DNA of 64,000 nucleotides from Planctomycetota bacterium. Lineage in GTDB: Bacteria > Planctomycetota > Planctomycetia > Pirellulales > Pirellulaceae. The first letter of the stretch is position 1, and each line of letters starts with the position of its first letter. Under the pieces are notes generated by a model that was not told the DNA's origin, ran no database searches, and saw only the letters and a program-made list of their open reading frames with translations. Both the position numbers and the translations under genes were made by a program. Of this stretch, positions 1-9,133 are shown piece after piece. Location of the stretch: positions 1-64,000 of the forward strand of contig JACNKX010000062.1 in NCBI GenBank assembly GCA_014381825.1. The letters are read 5' to 3'.

Positions 1-2422
1 GAGCCCACGTTGCATCAAGGTCGCCGAGGTCGGTGTTCAAGCGGGCGAATTGCTCGCCCGCGTCGTCGTAATCCGTGTTTCGAAACGCTGCTTCAGCCAA
101 CCAGTATCGGGCCGGCAAATGCAGCTCGCCGTCCGGGAATTCGTCAACAAGCCGCTGCATTGTCGAAGAGACGTCATTCCACTTTTGCTCACTTGCCGCG
201 ATTCGTCCGACAAGATAGAGCGAGTGAGCTAACAGACGAGGTGCAAGGTCAGAAGCAAACAATTGTTTCACGTACAAACTTGCTCCCGCCGCGTTCCCGT
301 TCTCCAAAGCGCGCTCGGCTAAGCGATATGTCGAGTCTGCCCAATAGTCGCTCGCGGAGTGCTCTCGTGCGAGACGCTCGAAGGTCGCGTCGCTCTCGGC
401 GACCTTGTTCAGGTCCGTCAGCACCCACGCTAGCTGATAAAGCACGGCGTCGATCCGTTCGACGGGTGGCTCGTTCGCTACTAGTTGCTGAAGCATGTCA
501 TGAGCCTCACGGTCCCGTCCAAGGCGATCATGCAACCTCGCAGACTCGAAGACCGCGACGGACGACTCTGCTGTCGTCGGATAGTTCTCGATGACCAGGC
601 GATACGCCGCGATCGCCGCATCGAACTGTTGCGTCCGTTCCAAGCTTCTCGCTCGCATCAAACCTGCTCGCGGCGCTTCGATGGACGTCGCCGCCTTGTC
701 CAGCAATTGGGCAAACGTCTCCGCGGATCCGTCGTTGTCGCCTTCAGCAACCTGCAGTTGGCCGAGGCCCGCCAAACCTTTGGCGATGTATTCTTCAGGG
801 TTACCGTCGATGGTCAACAACGCATAAAGCTTGCGACCGAAGTCGACGTTTCCCTTCGCGATCGACTGCTCCGCGAGATACGCCGCCGTCGCCAAAAACG
901 AAGCGTCGTCGGAATCTCTGTCTTGATACTGCTTGAAGGCCGTTTCGAGGTTATCAAAGTCATCCAACTCCAAATAACAAACCGTCAACTTGGCTCGGCA
1001 AGCGGTCGAGTCGGGACCTTGCGGCTGCGAGGTAACGTATTCGGCGAGCGGCTGAATTGCCTCTTCGTAGCGTTGCAGCGCCATTAAGGCACTTGCCGTC
1101 GCAACAGCGATGTTATCGCGCAGCGCGGCGTCCTCCTCGGCGGGCTTGAGACTGGTCAGAGCCGTCAAAGCATCGGCGTAGCGTTCGGCCGCCAGCAAAG
1201 CGACTCCCAGGTAGTAGCGATTCGCGTGTGTGGTGTTTGAAACGATTGGTGAATCTGAAGCTACAAGCGACTCGAAGGTTCGAATCGCGTCGTCGTAGCG
1301 TTTCTGCCGCAGTGCCAATCGTCCGGTCAACTGTGCGACTTGAGCTGCCAGTGGACTCGATGCGTGAGCATCCCGAAGCAATTTGCTGCATCGATTGAAC
1401 TGCTCCGCGTCGTCTTCAGTGAACGTGATCGAACACAAAGCGAACAGTGCATCGTCAGCCCATTCACTTGTCGCCCATGTAGTTTGCACGGCGTCGAAGT
1501 GTCGCTTGGCAGCCTCAGAGTCGCCGTTCGCGCGACACGCCTCGCCTCTCCGGAATTCGAAAGCGGCAGCTAGAGGATGTTCCTTCGCGAGTCCTTCTCC
1601 CTGTTCGAACACAATCGCAGCGGCCGACGCATTGTCTGAATCGAGCAAACTCAAACCGGTCCAATACCGTGCCTCTTCAGCGAGCGGGCTGTCGGCCAAC
1701 TCGTCATTGAACTTCGCCAGAATCTTGAGTGCATCCGCGTATTGGCGTTGGCCATGCAGCAAGATGCCGACTCGGAGATGAGCATCGTCGCGCAGGCTGC
1801 TCGTTGAATGCTCAGCAATAAATCGATAGAAGCGCAGGGCTTGTTCTTCGTCTCCCTTGATTTCCAAAGCTCTCGCTAGACCAAATCGCACTTCACTCTT
1901 TAACGGGCCTTCAGGAAAGCGGCGAATCGCATCGCGATAGAGGGCTTCCGCAGTATCGGGTTCTCCTTCGTCAACCGCGATCTCGCCTCGATAGGCAAGC
2001 GAATACGCGTTGAATGTGTCGCTCCCCTGATCTGCATCAAAGGCTTCAAGTTCGCCTTTGGCTTCCTCATGATTCCCGGCGAGAAACAACATCTCTGCGG
2101 CTCGAAACGTTGCCTGCCGCGCGAATTGCGAGTTAGGCGTCTGGCTAAAGACGCGTTGATACAACACTCTCGCGTCGTTGTACTTCTTCAACTGCAGCAG
2201 CGACTCGCCAGCATAGAACGAAGCGCGTGAAGCGCGTTCGTGGCTGGGAAACTGCTCGAGAAAGGCCTCGAACTCGGTACTCGCGAGGTCCCACCGCTGT
2301 TGGGAATAGTGATCTGCGGCGAGGGTGAATTGGTCGGAAGCTTGATCAGCTCGTACACCAGTCGCCGCGCTCAGCAACAGCGCGCCAGAAAGCCACCCCA
2401 GATTCTTTAGCGTCCGGTACAT
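1..2422 (-). CDS. Exported tetratricopeptide-repeat protein, 3' end outside window
   Basis: The minus strand is open without a stop from the ATG at 2422 to base 1, giving at least 807 codons; the C terminus lies beyond the window. The N terminus (MYRTLKNLGWLSGALLLSAA...) reads as a signal peptide ending near VRADQ. The rest is degenerate 34-residue TPR-like helical pairs with recurring Y/F-A-x(4)-L/F motifs (for example YSQQRWDLASTEFEAFLEQF and KKYNDARVLYQRVF), like the periplasmic YbgF/BamD-type TPR proteins. An in-frame ATG at 2458 would add 12 residues encoded by a hairpin, so 2422 is preferred because the signal peptide follows at once. TPR arrays serve as protein-docking surfaces; the partner is unknown. 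Function beyond scaffolding cannot be read from the sequence. Confidence 0.85.
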   Translation of the reverse strand, partial: MYRTLKNLGWLSGALLLSAATGVRADQASDQFTLAADHYSQQRWDLASTEFEAFLEQFPSHERASRASFYAGESLLQLKKYNDARVLYQRVFSQTPNSQFARQATFRAAEMLFLAGNHEEAKGELEAFDADQGSDTFNAYSLAYRGEIAVDEGEPDTAEALYRDAIRRFPEGPLKSEVRFGLARALEIKGDEEQALRFYRFIAEHSTSSLRDDAHLRVGILLHGQRQYADALKILAKFNDELADSPLAEEARYWTGLSLLDSDNASAAAIVFEQGEGLAKEHPLAAAFEFRRGEACRANGDSEAAKRHFDAVQTTWATSEWADDALFALCSITFTEDDAEQFNRCSKLLRDAHASSPLAAQVAQLTGRLALRQKRYDDAIRTFESLVASDSPIVSNTTHANRYYLGVALLAAERYADALTALTSLKPAEEDAALRDNIAVATASALMALQRYEEAIQPLAEYVTSQPQGPDSTACRAKLTVCYLELDDFDNLETAFKQYQDRDSDDASFLATAAYLAEQSIAKGNVDFGRKLYALLTIDGNPEEYIAKGLAGLGQLQVAEGDNDGSAETFAQLLDKAATSIEAPRAGLMRARSLERTQQFDAAIAAYRLVIENYPTTAESSVAVFESARLHDRLGRDREAHDMLQQLVANEPPVERIDAVLYQLAWVLTDLNKVAESDATFERLAREHSASDYWADSTYRLAERALENGNAAGASLYVKQLFASDLAPRLLAHSLYLVGRIAASEQKWNDVSSTMQRLVDEFPDGELHLPARYWLAEAAFRNTDYDDAGEQFARLNTDLGDLDATWA

Positions 2423-2431
2423 CCTGTACGC

Positions 2432-2448
2432 GCCAGGCTTCGCCTGGC
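2432..2448 (-). repeat. Perfect 7-bp inverted repeat with a 3-nt loop upstream of the TPR gene
   Basis: GCCAGGC-TTC-GCCTGGC reads as a strong hairpin (GAA triloop on the minus strand) between the two possible start codons of the TPR gene. It could act in the 5' leader or be a small dispersed palindrome. A similar C-GAA-G hairpin lies at 32574-32588. Confidence 0.6.
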
Positions 2449-2571
2449 TCCTGTCCATCCTTGGACGAGTACGTAAGCCGCAATTATTGCACTATCGGGT
2501 TAAGAGCTTGCAGTGCGACAGTGCGCCTTCCATATTCCGATTGTACGACCGCTAGCATGGAACCCTTGACG

Positions 2572-4545
2572 CTATAATGCCCGCGAGTTTCCCAGCTTTA
2601 CATTCGTCGTGTCATCCGCTGCGCCTGCTCGACTTGAAACATTAACTTCTGTTGATGCATCGGGTCTCCGCTGCCAGATCTCTCTCGTTCCATACGTGGA
2701 AACAGCTTCAAAGTTTGCGAGAATGTAATCCAATAGCGGCCCATCCGTGCGCAGTGACGGAGGCTCGCTCTGCTCGACGACAATGCAGACGCGTTCTCTC
2801 GCGTCGAGCGCAGCAACAATCTCGCGTTGTTGATCATCCGATAGCAAGTCCTGCCAGACCGTCGCATTGCTCCCGGTTGGCGGTTCGATGCCCGTCCATA
2901 GATACAGGCTGTTGTGGCCGCTGGGCAAACAAACAAACGTATCGGCTCGCTTGCGGAGCTGCTCGACCGTCCAGCGTTCGGTCGCGACTAACTCTTGGGG
3001 TAAATTAAGTCGGCTCGCTCCGTCAAGGTCCATGCTTGGCATTCGCTCTCGCTCGATCCACAAGTACGCGCCGCGACAAAACATGGTCGCTAAGAGAAGC
3101 CCAACGAGACCGGTCGCGAAGCGAGGGATCGCAAAACTCCCGAAACATTCTTTGCCTCGAAGCGACTCGATCGCATCATGAATCGCAGTAATCATGGCGA
3201 CGACCAACGCGAGGGAACCGATCGCCATCTGTGTCCCGGGAACAGGGTGAGCAATCAACGGCTGTAGTGCGGCGATCAGACACAAGGAAAGTCTTGCGAA
3301 GTAAGTCTCGCTTGTAGCCGAACGATGATCCTTTAGATGGTCTCGAAGCGGCAGCAAGATGATCCAGACGAACGGTAGAAAATAGCTCACCAACAATCCA
3401 ATTTGCCCGCGATCCTGCGAGCCGTGATAGAGCGGCTGAAACGTCTCGATCAGATGGCGAATCCCCGAACCGACTACGAGAACGACCGCGACGAATTGAA
3501 TGACGCGTATTGCTTTCGATCCCGTCGATGCGCTTCTAACAAACAGTAACGCAACCACGGCAGCCAACGGCGCAAGTGCATGTATCGGTGGAGCATGATA
3601 GTGAATGTCAACGAAGCGCATGTGTTGGAACAGAAGCCCTTCGGCCAGGTCCGCGAGCGACGTCCCGGCGGCGATAGTGCCGATCGCAATCATTGCTGTG
3701 ACAAGGCAAGTCGCGCCCCACAGGCAAAGTGTGTGTCGAAGCTCCAGGATTGGCTTCAAGTCGACTCGTGTGCAGATCCAGGACGTCAGCGCAACCGCGA
3801 CTGTCAGCAAGACTGGGAGCCGATAGCCGTGCCAGCTAAGTAGCTCCTGTCGTCCGATGACGATTGGCAAGGCGATCATCGCTGCGAGGACGCTGCCTAA
3901 CAAGATACTCCGTAAGTGACTCCGGCCAGTCGCGAACAGCAAGGCCGCTGAGAGCGAGAGGAACAGGAACAGACCAACGTTAACCTTCGTCATCAGGCAG
4001 AGGGCCGTGGCCACTCCCATCGCAAAAATCACTCGCAGATCTTTAGCGTCACCTCGGACAAAGGTTCCCAGAAACATGCAGGCGGCGACTGCGAGGATGC
4101 ACAACTCTTGCGGGTGCCCTGGTTCCATCGCAAGACGCTCAAGATGAAACGAAACGAACAACAATCCGGCAATCGTAATGGCACCAGAATGAGTAACGCG
4201 ATAGAGCCATCCTGCAGCAAACAGCGAGACGCTCATCCAGACCACGAGGGTCTTGATCCGAGTGACATCGTGTGTCACCGGCCAGTCCGTGATCCGATGA
4301 AACGCCGAGGCGATCCAGTAGTAGGCTGGTCCGTACTGAGAATAGACGTCGTCATACAGAACACCGCCCGCCATAAACTGACGCAGCGATAACATGACAT
4401 AGCCTTCGTCATCATAGGCGGCGAACGCAGAGAACAGTCGCTGATAACTCGCAAACCCGATCGCGACGATCAACAGCGCGGCGAACGCAAACACTCCGGC
4501 ATCGGCGCGATGACGAAACAACTTTGCCCAAGGTTTCGCAAGCAT
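2572..4545 (-). CDS. GT-C fold membrane glycosyltransferase (ArnT/GT39-like)
   Basis: A 657-residue polytopic membrane protein with about 11-13 hydrophobic segments. The first large external loop carries an Asp-Asp-Glu motif (AYDDEGYVM) followed by SQYGPAYYW, the arrangement of the catalytic acidic motif in GT-C transferases that use polyprenyl-phosphate sugars. The family transfers a sugar from a lipid carrier on the outer face of the cytoplasmic membrane. The ATG at 4545 is chosen because it leaves only 4 bp after the stop of the GT2 gene; a longer frame to 4626 would overlap that gene by 77 bp. It is the last gene of the methyltransferase / GT2 / GT-C operon, so the GT2 product may make the lipid-linked sugar that this protein uses. 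The acceptor is unknown. Confidence 0.75.
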   Translation of the reverse strand: MLAKPWAKLFRHRADAGVFAFAALLIVAIGFASYQRLFSAFAAYDDEGYVMLSLRQFMAGGVLYDDVYSQYGPAYYWIASAFHRITDWPVTHDVTRIKTLVVWMSVSLFAAGWLYRVTHSGAITIAGLLFVSFHLERLAMEPGHPQELCILAVAACMFLGTFVRGDAKDLRVIFAMGVATALCLMTKVNVGLFLFLSLSAALLFATGRSHLRSILLGSVLAAMIALPIVIGRQELLSWHGYRLPVLLTVAVALTSWICTRVDLKPILELRHTLCLWGATCLVTAMIAIGTIAAGTSLADLAEGLLFQHMRFVDIHYHAPPIHALAPLAAVVALLFVRSASTGSKAIRVIQFVAVVLVVGSGIRHLIETFQPLYHGSQDRGQIGLLVSYFLPFVWIILLPLRDHLKDHRSATSETYFARLSLCLIAALQPLIAHPVPGTQMAIGSLALVVAMITAIHDAIESLRGKECFGSFAIPRFATGLVGLLLATMFCRGAYLWIERERMPSMDLDGASRLNLPQELVATERWTVEQLRKRADTFVCLPSGHNSLYLWTGIEPPTGSNATVWQDLLSDDQQREIVAALDARERVCIVVEQSEPPSLRTDGPLLDYILANFEAVSTYGTREIWQRRPDASTEVNVSSRAGAADDTTNVKLGNSRAL

Positions 4546-4549
4546 GAGA

Positions 4550-5638
4550 CTAAGAGCCGATTGACTGAACGGCAGAATCGTTGACCAGTGGCGTCGATGC
4601 CACGATGGCTCGCATTGCCGAAACATCGGCGAGCGTCTCCACTAAATCCGGTTCCATCTCGCCTTCGCCAGCTTCGTTTTCCGAGAAGTTCACGTCGCGC
4701 GACACGATGAATTGTGGCCGAGCTCGCACTTGGTCATAGATCCGTACGACGTACTCACCCAGGACGCTGATTCCTAACGCATTCAACGCGCCGAAGAACG
4801 AGGCAATCATGATGCTGGATGTCCAGCCCGGGATCGCCAAGCCTGAAACGAACTTGTGATAGAGCGTGAAGCCTGTAAAGGCTCCAAAGACAAGCAGCGA
4901 GATCGCGGCAATCGCGTAGAACAATCCCAATGGAGCAGAGGAGAATGAAAACAAAGCGGTTTTCGCCAGCGAGCAAAGGCCAAGAAACGAGACGCGCGGC
5001 TGCGAATCATGCCGAGCCTGTCGCTCGACGAGAATCCCCGTTTGCCGAAACCCTACCCATGAACGCAAACCGGCATAGTACCGATCGTATTCGCCCATTC
5101 GGAGAATGTTTTTGAGTACGCTGCGATCGACCAATCCGAAGTTGCCCGCATCGTGGGGCATCTCCCTCGTCGAGACCATTCGGAGTAGTCGATAAAACGC
5201 AAAGAACAGGAGACGTTTTGCAAGCCCCTCTTTTCGCTTCTCCCGCACGGCGTACACGACATCGAATCCCTCACGCCATCGGCCAACAAAATCGACAAGG
5301 CAACTCGGGGCATCCTGCATGTCCGAATCCATCACGATGACTGCATCGCCGGTCGCGTGACTCAGCCCCGCATGCAATGCCGCTTGGTGGCCAAAGTTCC
5401 GCGAGAGATGCAGCACACGTACTCGCGAATCTTCTTGGGCCAATTCGTCGAGTAATTCTGTGCTTCCGTCCGACGAGCCATCGTTGATGAATATCAACTC
5501 AAGCGAACAGTCCAATGTTGCAAGTGATCTCGTTATCTGAGTGCTCAATTCGCGGAGAACGGCGACTTCGTTGTAGACCGGCAGAACCACGGAGACCGTG
5601 CATCGTTCAAGCGGCTTACGAGTCGAAGCTTGATTCAT
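4550..5638 (-). CDS. Family 2 glycosyltransferase, polyprenyl-phosphate sugar synthase type (DPM1/GtrB-like)
   Basis: A 362-residue protein. The N-terminal GT-A domain has the opening VVLPVYNE, the nucleotide-sugar motif FINDGSSDGS and the metal-binding DSDMQD (D-x-D), then LSRNFGHQAALHAGL, typical of dolichyl/undecaprenyl-phosphate mannose or glucose synthases. Two C-terminal hydrophobic segments (around residues 235-290) match the GtrB/ArnC membrane anchors, and EYVVRIYDQVRARPQFIV is the usual family ending. The reaction is transfer of a sugar from a nucleotide donor to polyprenyl phosphate on the cytoplasmic side. Its start overlaps the methyltransferase stop by 4 bp (ATGA), showing translational coupling. 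A final acidic tail of about 50 residues is not part of the conserved domain. The specific sugar cannot be read. Confidence 0.88.
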   Translation of the reverse strand: MNQASTRKPLERCTVSVVLPVYNEVAVLRELSTQITRSLATLDCSLELIFINDGSSDGSTELLDELAQEDSRVRVLHLSRNFGHQAALHAGLSHATGDAVIVMDSDMQDAPSCLVDFVGRWREGFDVVYAVREKRKEGLAKRLLFFAFYRLLRMVSTREMPHDAGNFGLVDRSVLKNILRMGEYDRYYAGLRSWVGFRQTGILVERQARHDSQPRVSFLGLCSLAKTALFSFSSAPLGLFYAIAAISLLVFGAFTGFTLYHKFVSGLAIPGWTSSIMIASFFGALNALGISVLGEYVVRIYDQVRARPQFIVSRDVNFSENEAGEGEMEPDLVETLADVSAMRAIVASTPLVNDSAVQSIGS

Positions 5639-6360
5639 TTTCGTAGCACCCCGACCAGCGAAAGTCCGAATGGTGACTTCGCCTTGCCTAGCCAGCTCCT
5701 TTCACACGATGCCATCGACAGCAACATCCGGTTCATCACTGGCGAGACGCGAGGGAAGTCCGGTTTGTCGTCGCGCGGCAAACACTTTTGATAGCCGCGC
5801 ACGGCGATCGCGGCAGGCAGGCTGAACGAGTTCCAGTGACTTAGCCACTCAACGGTCAACGAAGCCTTGGCCGCATGTTGCTTCAACGTTCGGGCCGTGT
5901 ATCGACGGAAGTGACCAAGGCTCTTGTCCCAGTTACTGTAGAGCCACGGGTACGCCGGAACCGTCACGATGATTCCGCCGTCTGACTCGAGGACGTTGGC
6001 AACGTGCTTCAACACTTGCACGGGATCAGACAAGTGTTCGAGAACATCTAGCAGCACCGCGACTCGAACTGACTGGGGCTCCAATGGCCAGGGTCGCGAC
6101 AAATCATGCTGCTGGACATGCTCAAGGCCGCGCTCGTGGGCATGCTCTACCGATTCCGACATGATGTCGAATCCATGCACCTCATATCCCAACTCCCGAA
6201 ACTCGACCAAGTTCCGAGCTGACCCAACGCCTCCCTCGACCAAGATCCCTGGAGGAGGAAAGTGCTTCGCGAGTAGTTTCGTTACTAGCTTTCGCTTGGC
6301 AACGTGCCACCAATACGAATCTTCGAGTTCGATCAGCTCGTCGAGATGACTTGGATCCAT
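5635..6360 (-). CDS. Class I SAM-dependent methyltransferase
   Basis: A 241-residue protein starting at the ATG at 6360 (MDPSHLDELIELEDSYWWH); an upstream in-frame extension is proline/arginine-rich and unlikely to be real. The EDSYWWHVAKRKL opening is common in methyltransferases that sit beside glycosyltransferases. Motif I is VEGGVGSARNLVEF, the acidic residue after beta-2 is in VHGFDIM, and motif IV is VLLDVLEHLSDP, where the DVLEH is typical of the UbiE/COQ5-like Methyltransf_11 fold. It begins the three-gene cluster with the GT2 and GT-C genes and is divergent from the amidohydrolase. A role in modifying a lipid-linked glycan is inferred from context only. Confidence 0.85.
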   Translation of the reverse strand: MDPSHLDELIELEDSYWWHVAKRKLVTKLLAKHFPPPGILVEGGVGSARNLVEFRELGYEVHGFDIMSESVEHAHERGLEHVQQHDLSRPWPLEPQSVRVAVLLDVLEHLSDPVQVLKHVANVLESDGGIIVTVPAYPWLYSNWDKSLGHFRRYTARTLKQHAAKASLTVEWLSHWNSFSLPAAIAVRGYQKCLPRDDKPDFPRVSPVMNRMLLSMASCERSWLGKAKSPFGLSLVGVLRK

Positions 6361-6512
6361 GATTGCAGGTGGGGTTGTAGGAGGTAGGCGGATCGTAGCA
6401 GGCGGGAAGCGATTCGCGCAGCGCGGTCGCCACGAAAACATACCTCACCGCTTATGATGGGCAAGCGCACGAGCGGTCGCAGCACAGCGCGTTTCGCGGT
6501 ATCTTCAGACAG

Positions 6513-7775
6513 ATGGCAACGTCACGGACATTTTCGCTGCGAGCTCGGTATCTCTTCCCGATCGATCGTCCGCCGATTCGAGACGCGTGGCTCACGGTTT
6601 CGAAAGGTCGTATCGCCGCCGTTGGCGACGCGCCGGTCGGTGAACGACGCGACTTAGGCAACGTCGCGATCTTGCCGGGACTGATCAACGCGCACACGCA
6701 CCTTGAGTTCAGTGAGCTAGAAGAGCCGCTTGGTAGACCCGGTATGCCATTTACTGATTGGATTCGCGAGGTCGTTCGCTGGCGACGGGAGATGATTAGG
6801 CAATACGATGGAATTGATTGGCGATCACAAGCAATTCGCCACGGTGTCGAAGAAAGCGTTCGCGGCGGTGCCACGATGCTCGGCGAGATTGCCACACTGC
6901 CGTGGGAGGAAAGCGGAAGTCGCTATCAGGGACTGCACGGTGTTAGCTTCATGGAATTGCTGGGTTTGGCGAGGGAGCGGCACGCTGAACTGCTTTCAGC
7001 AGCGAACAACTATGTCGAATTCTCACAAAGTAGCGGCTGCTCGTCAAAACCAGGACTGAGTCCTCATGCTCCCTATACCGTGAGTCCGGAACTGATTGAA
7101 AGCATCGCGACACTTTCGGCTCGGACTCATGTCCCTGTCGCGATACATCTGGCCGAAACTCGCGAAGAACTTGAGCTACTTACGTCAGCTAGCGGGCCGT
7201 TCCGGGAGTTGCTCGATGATCTGAATGCCTGGCAAGCTGACGTGATTCCGCTGGGCAGCACGCCACTGGATTACATGAAACTATTGGCAAAAGCCGATCG
7301 CTCATTGATCATTCATGGAAACTACTTGAGCGACGAAGAGATGGTTTTCGCGGGCCAACAGCGCGATCGCATGTCGATCATCTACTGCCCGAGGACGCAC
7401 GCTTACTTCGCGCACGACCGCTACCCACTACGGGAGATGTTAGATCGCGGCATCAACGTCGCCTTGGGAACGGACGCGAGAGCGTCGAATCCTAACCTGA
7501 ATGTGTTAAGCGAAATCCGCTTCGCGGCAAAACAACATCAAGACGTTTCGCCAGAGTCGATTCTTCGCCTAGCGACTATCAACGCAGCGGTAGCGCTAGG
7601 CATCCAAGAATCACACGGAACACTAACGCCGGGTATGCAGGCCGATTTCATCGTCGTTCCGGTCGCGCCGGACACCACGACCGATCCAAACGAGTTACTG
7701 CTGGGATCAACCGACATGGTGCAGCAAGTCTTTCGGCGCGGAGAGCAACTCTTTCCCGTAAAAGCGGAGGCCTGA
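6513..7775 (+). CDS. Metal-dependent amidohydrolase, cytosine-deaminase/aminodeoxyfutalosine-deaminase-like
   Basis: A 420-residue TIM-barrel amidohydrolase. The metal ligands are visible in order: His61/His63 in HTHLE, His212 with Glu215 in HLAE, His268 in HGNYL and Asp321 in GTDARASN; HAPYT (His185) and CPRTHAYF complete the deaminase pattern of the SsnA/MtaD/TrzA group. Such enzymes hydrolytically deaminate purine or pyrimidine compounds. The CPRTHAYF and GTDARASN strings resemble enzymes annotated as aminodeoxyfutalosine deaminase in the futalosine menaquinone pathway, which occurs in planctomycetes, but no menaquinone gene lies nearby so the substrate stays open. N- and C-terminal beta-sandwich segments are present, so the protein looks complete and cytosolic. 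Confidence 0.85.
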   Translation: MATSRTFSLRARYLFPIDRPPIRDAWLTVSKGRIAAVGDAPVGERRDLGNVAILPGLINAHTHLEFSELEEPLGRPGMPFTDWIREVVRWRREMIRQYDGIDWRSQAIRHGVEESVRGGATMLGEIATLPWEESGSRYQGLHGVSFMELLGLARERHAELLSAANNYVEFSQSSGCSSKPGLSPHAPYTVSPELIESIATLSARTHVPVAIHLAETREELELLTSASGPFRELLDDLNAWQADVIPLGSTPLDYMKLLAKADRSLIIHGNYLSDEEMVFAGQQRDRMSIIYCPRTHAYFAHDRYPLREMLDRGINVALGTDARASNPNLNVLSEIRFAAKQHQDVSPESILRLATINAAVALGIQESHGTLTPGMQADFIVVPVAPDTTTDPNELLLGSTDMVQQVFRRGEQLFPVKAEA

Positions 7776-7790
7776 ATTCAAGCTCGCAAC

Positions 7791-9068
7791 TCAGGCTTCC
7801 CAGCCTTTGCGAAACTTGGGGCGGAGGTACTGGTCAACTGCTTCGTTGCCGCTGGCGGTTAACTCCTCGGCGTCCCAGGCGAAGTTGCCGCCGGCTCGAT
7901 AGGCAGCGTTTCCGAGAAGGACTGTCTCCGCAAGCGGGCCTGAGTAGTCGAAGTTGCATGTCGCGGGCTCGCCGCCTTTGCAGGCCGTGAACCACTCTTT
8001 GTAGAAGCCGGGCGACTTCTCGATCGTTTGCGCAGGCGGCTTGTAATCGGCAAACTTCTCTTCCGGATATAGCTTGTATTTACTGAAGCCGGTCAGCAGC
8101 ATTCCCTCGGAGCCAATGAACAACGTGTTCATGCCGCGATCTGACATGCCTTTTTCTTTGAGAATTGGTGGCCCGTTCTTGGCGTGATACCAGTGGAGCT
8201 TTACACCCTGATCTGCGAACTCGAACGACGTCGTCATCGCTTTCGGCGTCGTTTGGGTATGCACCGGAGGGCCTGATCCTTCGACTTTCGTTGGATACTT
8301 CAAGTCGAGCGCCCAATAGGGAGTGTCAAGAATGTGGCAGCCCCAGTTTCCTGTCTCGCCAGTGCCAAAGTCCCACCAAAAACGCCAGCCGTAGGGACAG
8401 TAGGCGGAATGGTACGGTCGCTCCTTGGCCGGACCGAGCCACAAGTCCCAATTCAATCCCGATGGGATCGGTGGCTTGTCTTTCGGTACATCGGGCATGC
8501 CGCGATCTCCGCCAATCCAACAATGCACTTCCGAGACCTTGCCGATCGCGCCAGCTTTAATCAACTCGACGCTGCGATGCATATTTGCGAGCGTGTGGCG
8601 CTGCACGCCCAACTGCGTTGCGACTTTCATTTTGGTCGCCATGTTTGTCATCTCACGAGCTTCCCAGACGGTGTGCGCCATTGGCTTCTCGCAGTAGAGA
8701 TGTTTGCCCATTTGCATGGCCATCATCGAAGGATGGAAGTGCGTATGATCGGGCGTGCTCACGACGACGGCATCGATCTGCTTGTCCATCTCGTCCAACA
8801 TCTTGCGAAAGTCAACGTACTTCTTTGCCTTTGGATGTTGTTCGTAAGCTTTGCCAGCGCGACTGTCATCGACATCACACAAGGCAACGACATTCTGGCT
8901 GGACACGCCACCCAAATTCGCCGCTCCACGACCGCCGACGCCGATGCACGCGATGTTAAGCTTCTCGTTGGGAGAATCCGCAGCGCTGGCACTGGAGCCA
9001 AGCCAGACACCTGTCCCCGCGAGAGCGCTCGTTTGTAACATTCGACGACGGTTGATGTGTCGATTCAT
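7791..9068 (-). CDS. Gfo/Idh/MocA family oxidoreductase with twin-arginine leader
   Basis: A 425-residue protein. The leader NRRRMLQTSALAGTGVWLG is a twin-arginine signal ending near ASAAD. Then a Rossmann fold with IACIGVGGRGAANLG (GxGxxG), VALCDVDD, VVVSTPDHTHF and EKPMAHTVWEAREM; the EKP lysine is the conserved catalytic-site residue of the family. The C-terminal half is the GFO_IDH_MocA alpha/beta domain with WDLWLGPAKERPYH and GCHILDTPYWALDL, strings found in the large exported planctomycete subfamily. These proteins are NAD(P)-dependent dehydrogenases of sugars or inositols; being exported folded is consistent with a bound cofactor. Start at 9068 is fixed by AGGAG (9075-9079), six bases upstream. 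Substrate unknown. Confidence 0.92.
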   Translation of the reverse strand: MNRHINRRRMLQTSALAGTGVWLGSSASAADSPNEKLNIACIGVGGRGAANLGGVSSQNVVALCDVDDSRAGKAYEQHPKAKKYVDFRKMLDEMDKQIDAVVVSTPDHTHFHPSMMAMQMGKHLYCEKPMAHTVWEAREMTNMATKMKVATQLGVQRHTLANMHRSVELIKAGAIGKVSEVHCWIGGDRGMPDVPKDKPPIPSGLNWDLWLGPAKERPYHSAYCPYGWRFWWDFGTGETGNWGCHILDTPYWALDLKYPTKVEGSGPPVHTQTTPKAMTTSFEFADQGVKLHWYHAKNGPPILKEKGMSDRGMNTLFIGSEGMLLTGFSKYKLYPEEKFADYKPPAQTIEKSPGFYKEWFTACKGGEPATCNFDYSGPLAETVLLGNAAYRAGGNFAWDAEELTASGNEAVDQYLRPKFRKGWEA

Positions 9069-9072
9069 TAAA

Positions 9073-9079
9073 CTCTCCT
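9073..9079 (-). promoter_or_regulatory. Shine-Dalgarno of the Gfo/Idh/MocA gene
   Basis: AGGAGAG lies four bases before the ATG at 9068 (six from the AGGAG core). It rules out the upstream in-frame Met at 9098 as the start. Confidence 0.7.
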
Positions 9080-9133
9080 GAGTTTTGGTGAGCAGCACTG
9101 ATCGAGTTATTATGCGCTAAACACGATTCGTTG

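Noticed and set aside
1113-1391. A 92-codon minus-strand frame in the first 2.4 kb
   Set aside because: It is out of frame with the long open TPR gene that covers the same DNA and has arginine-rich, non-protein-like composition.
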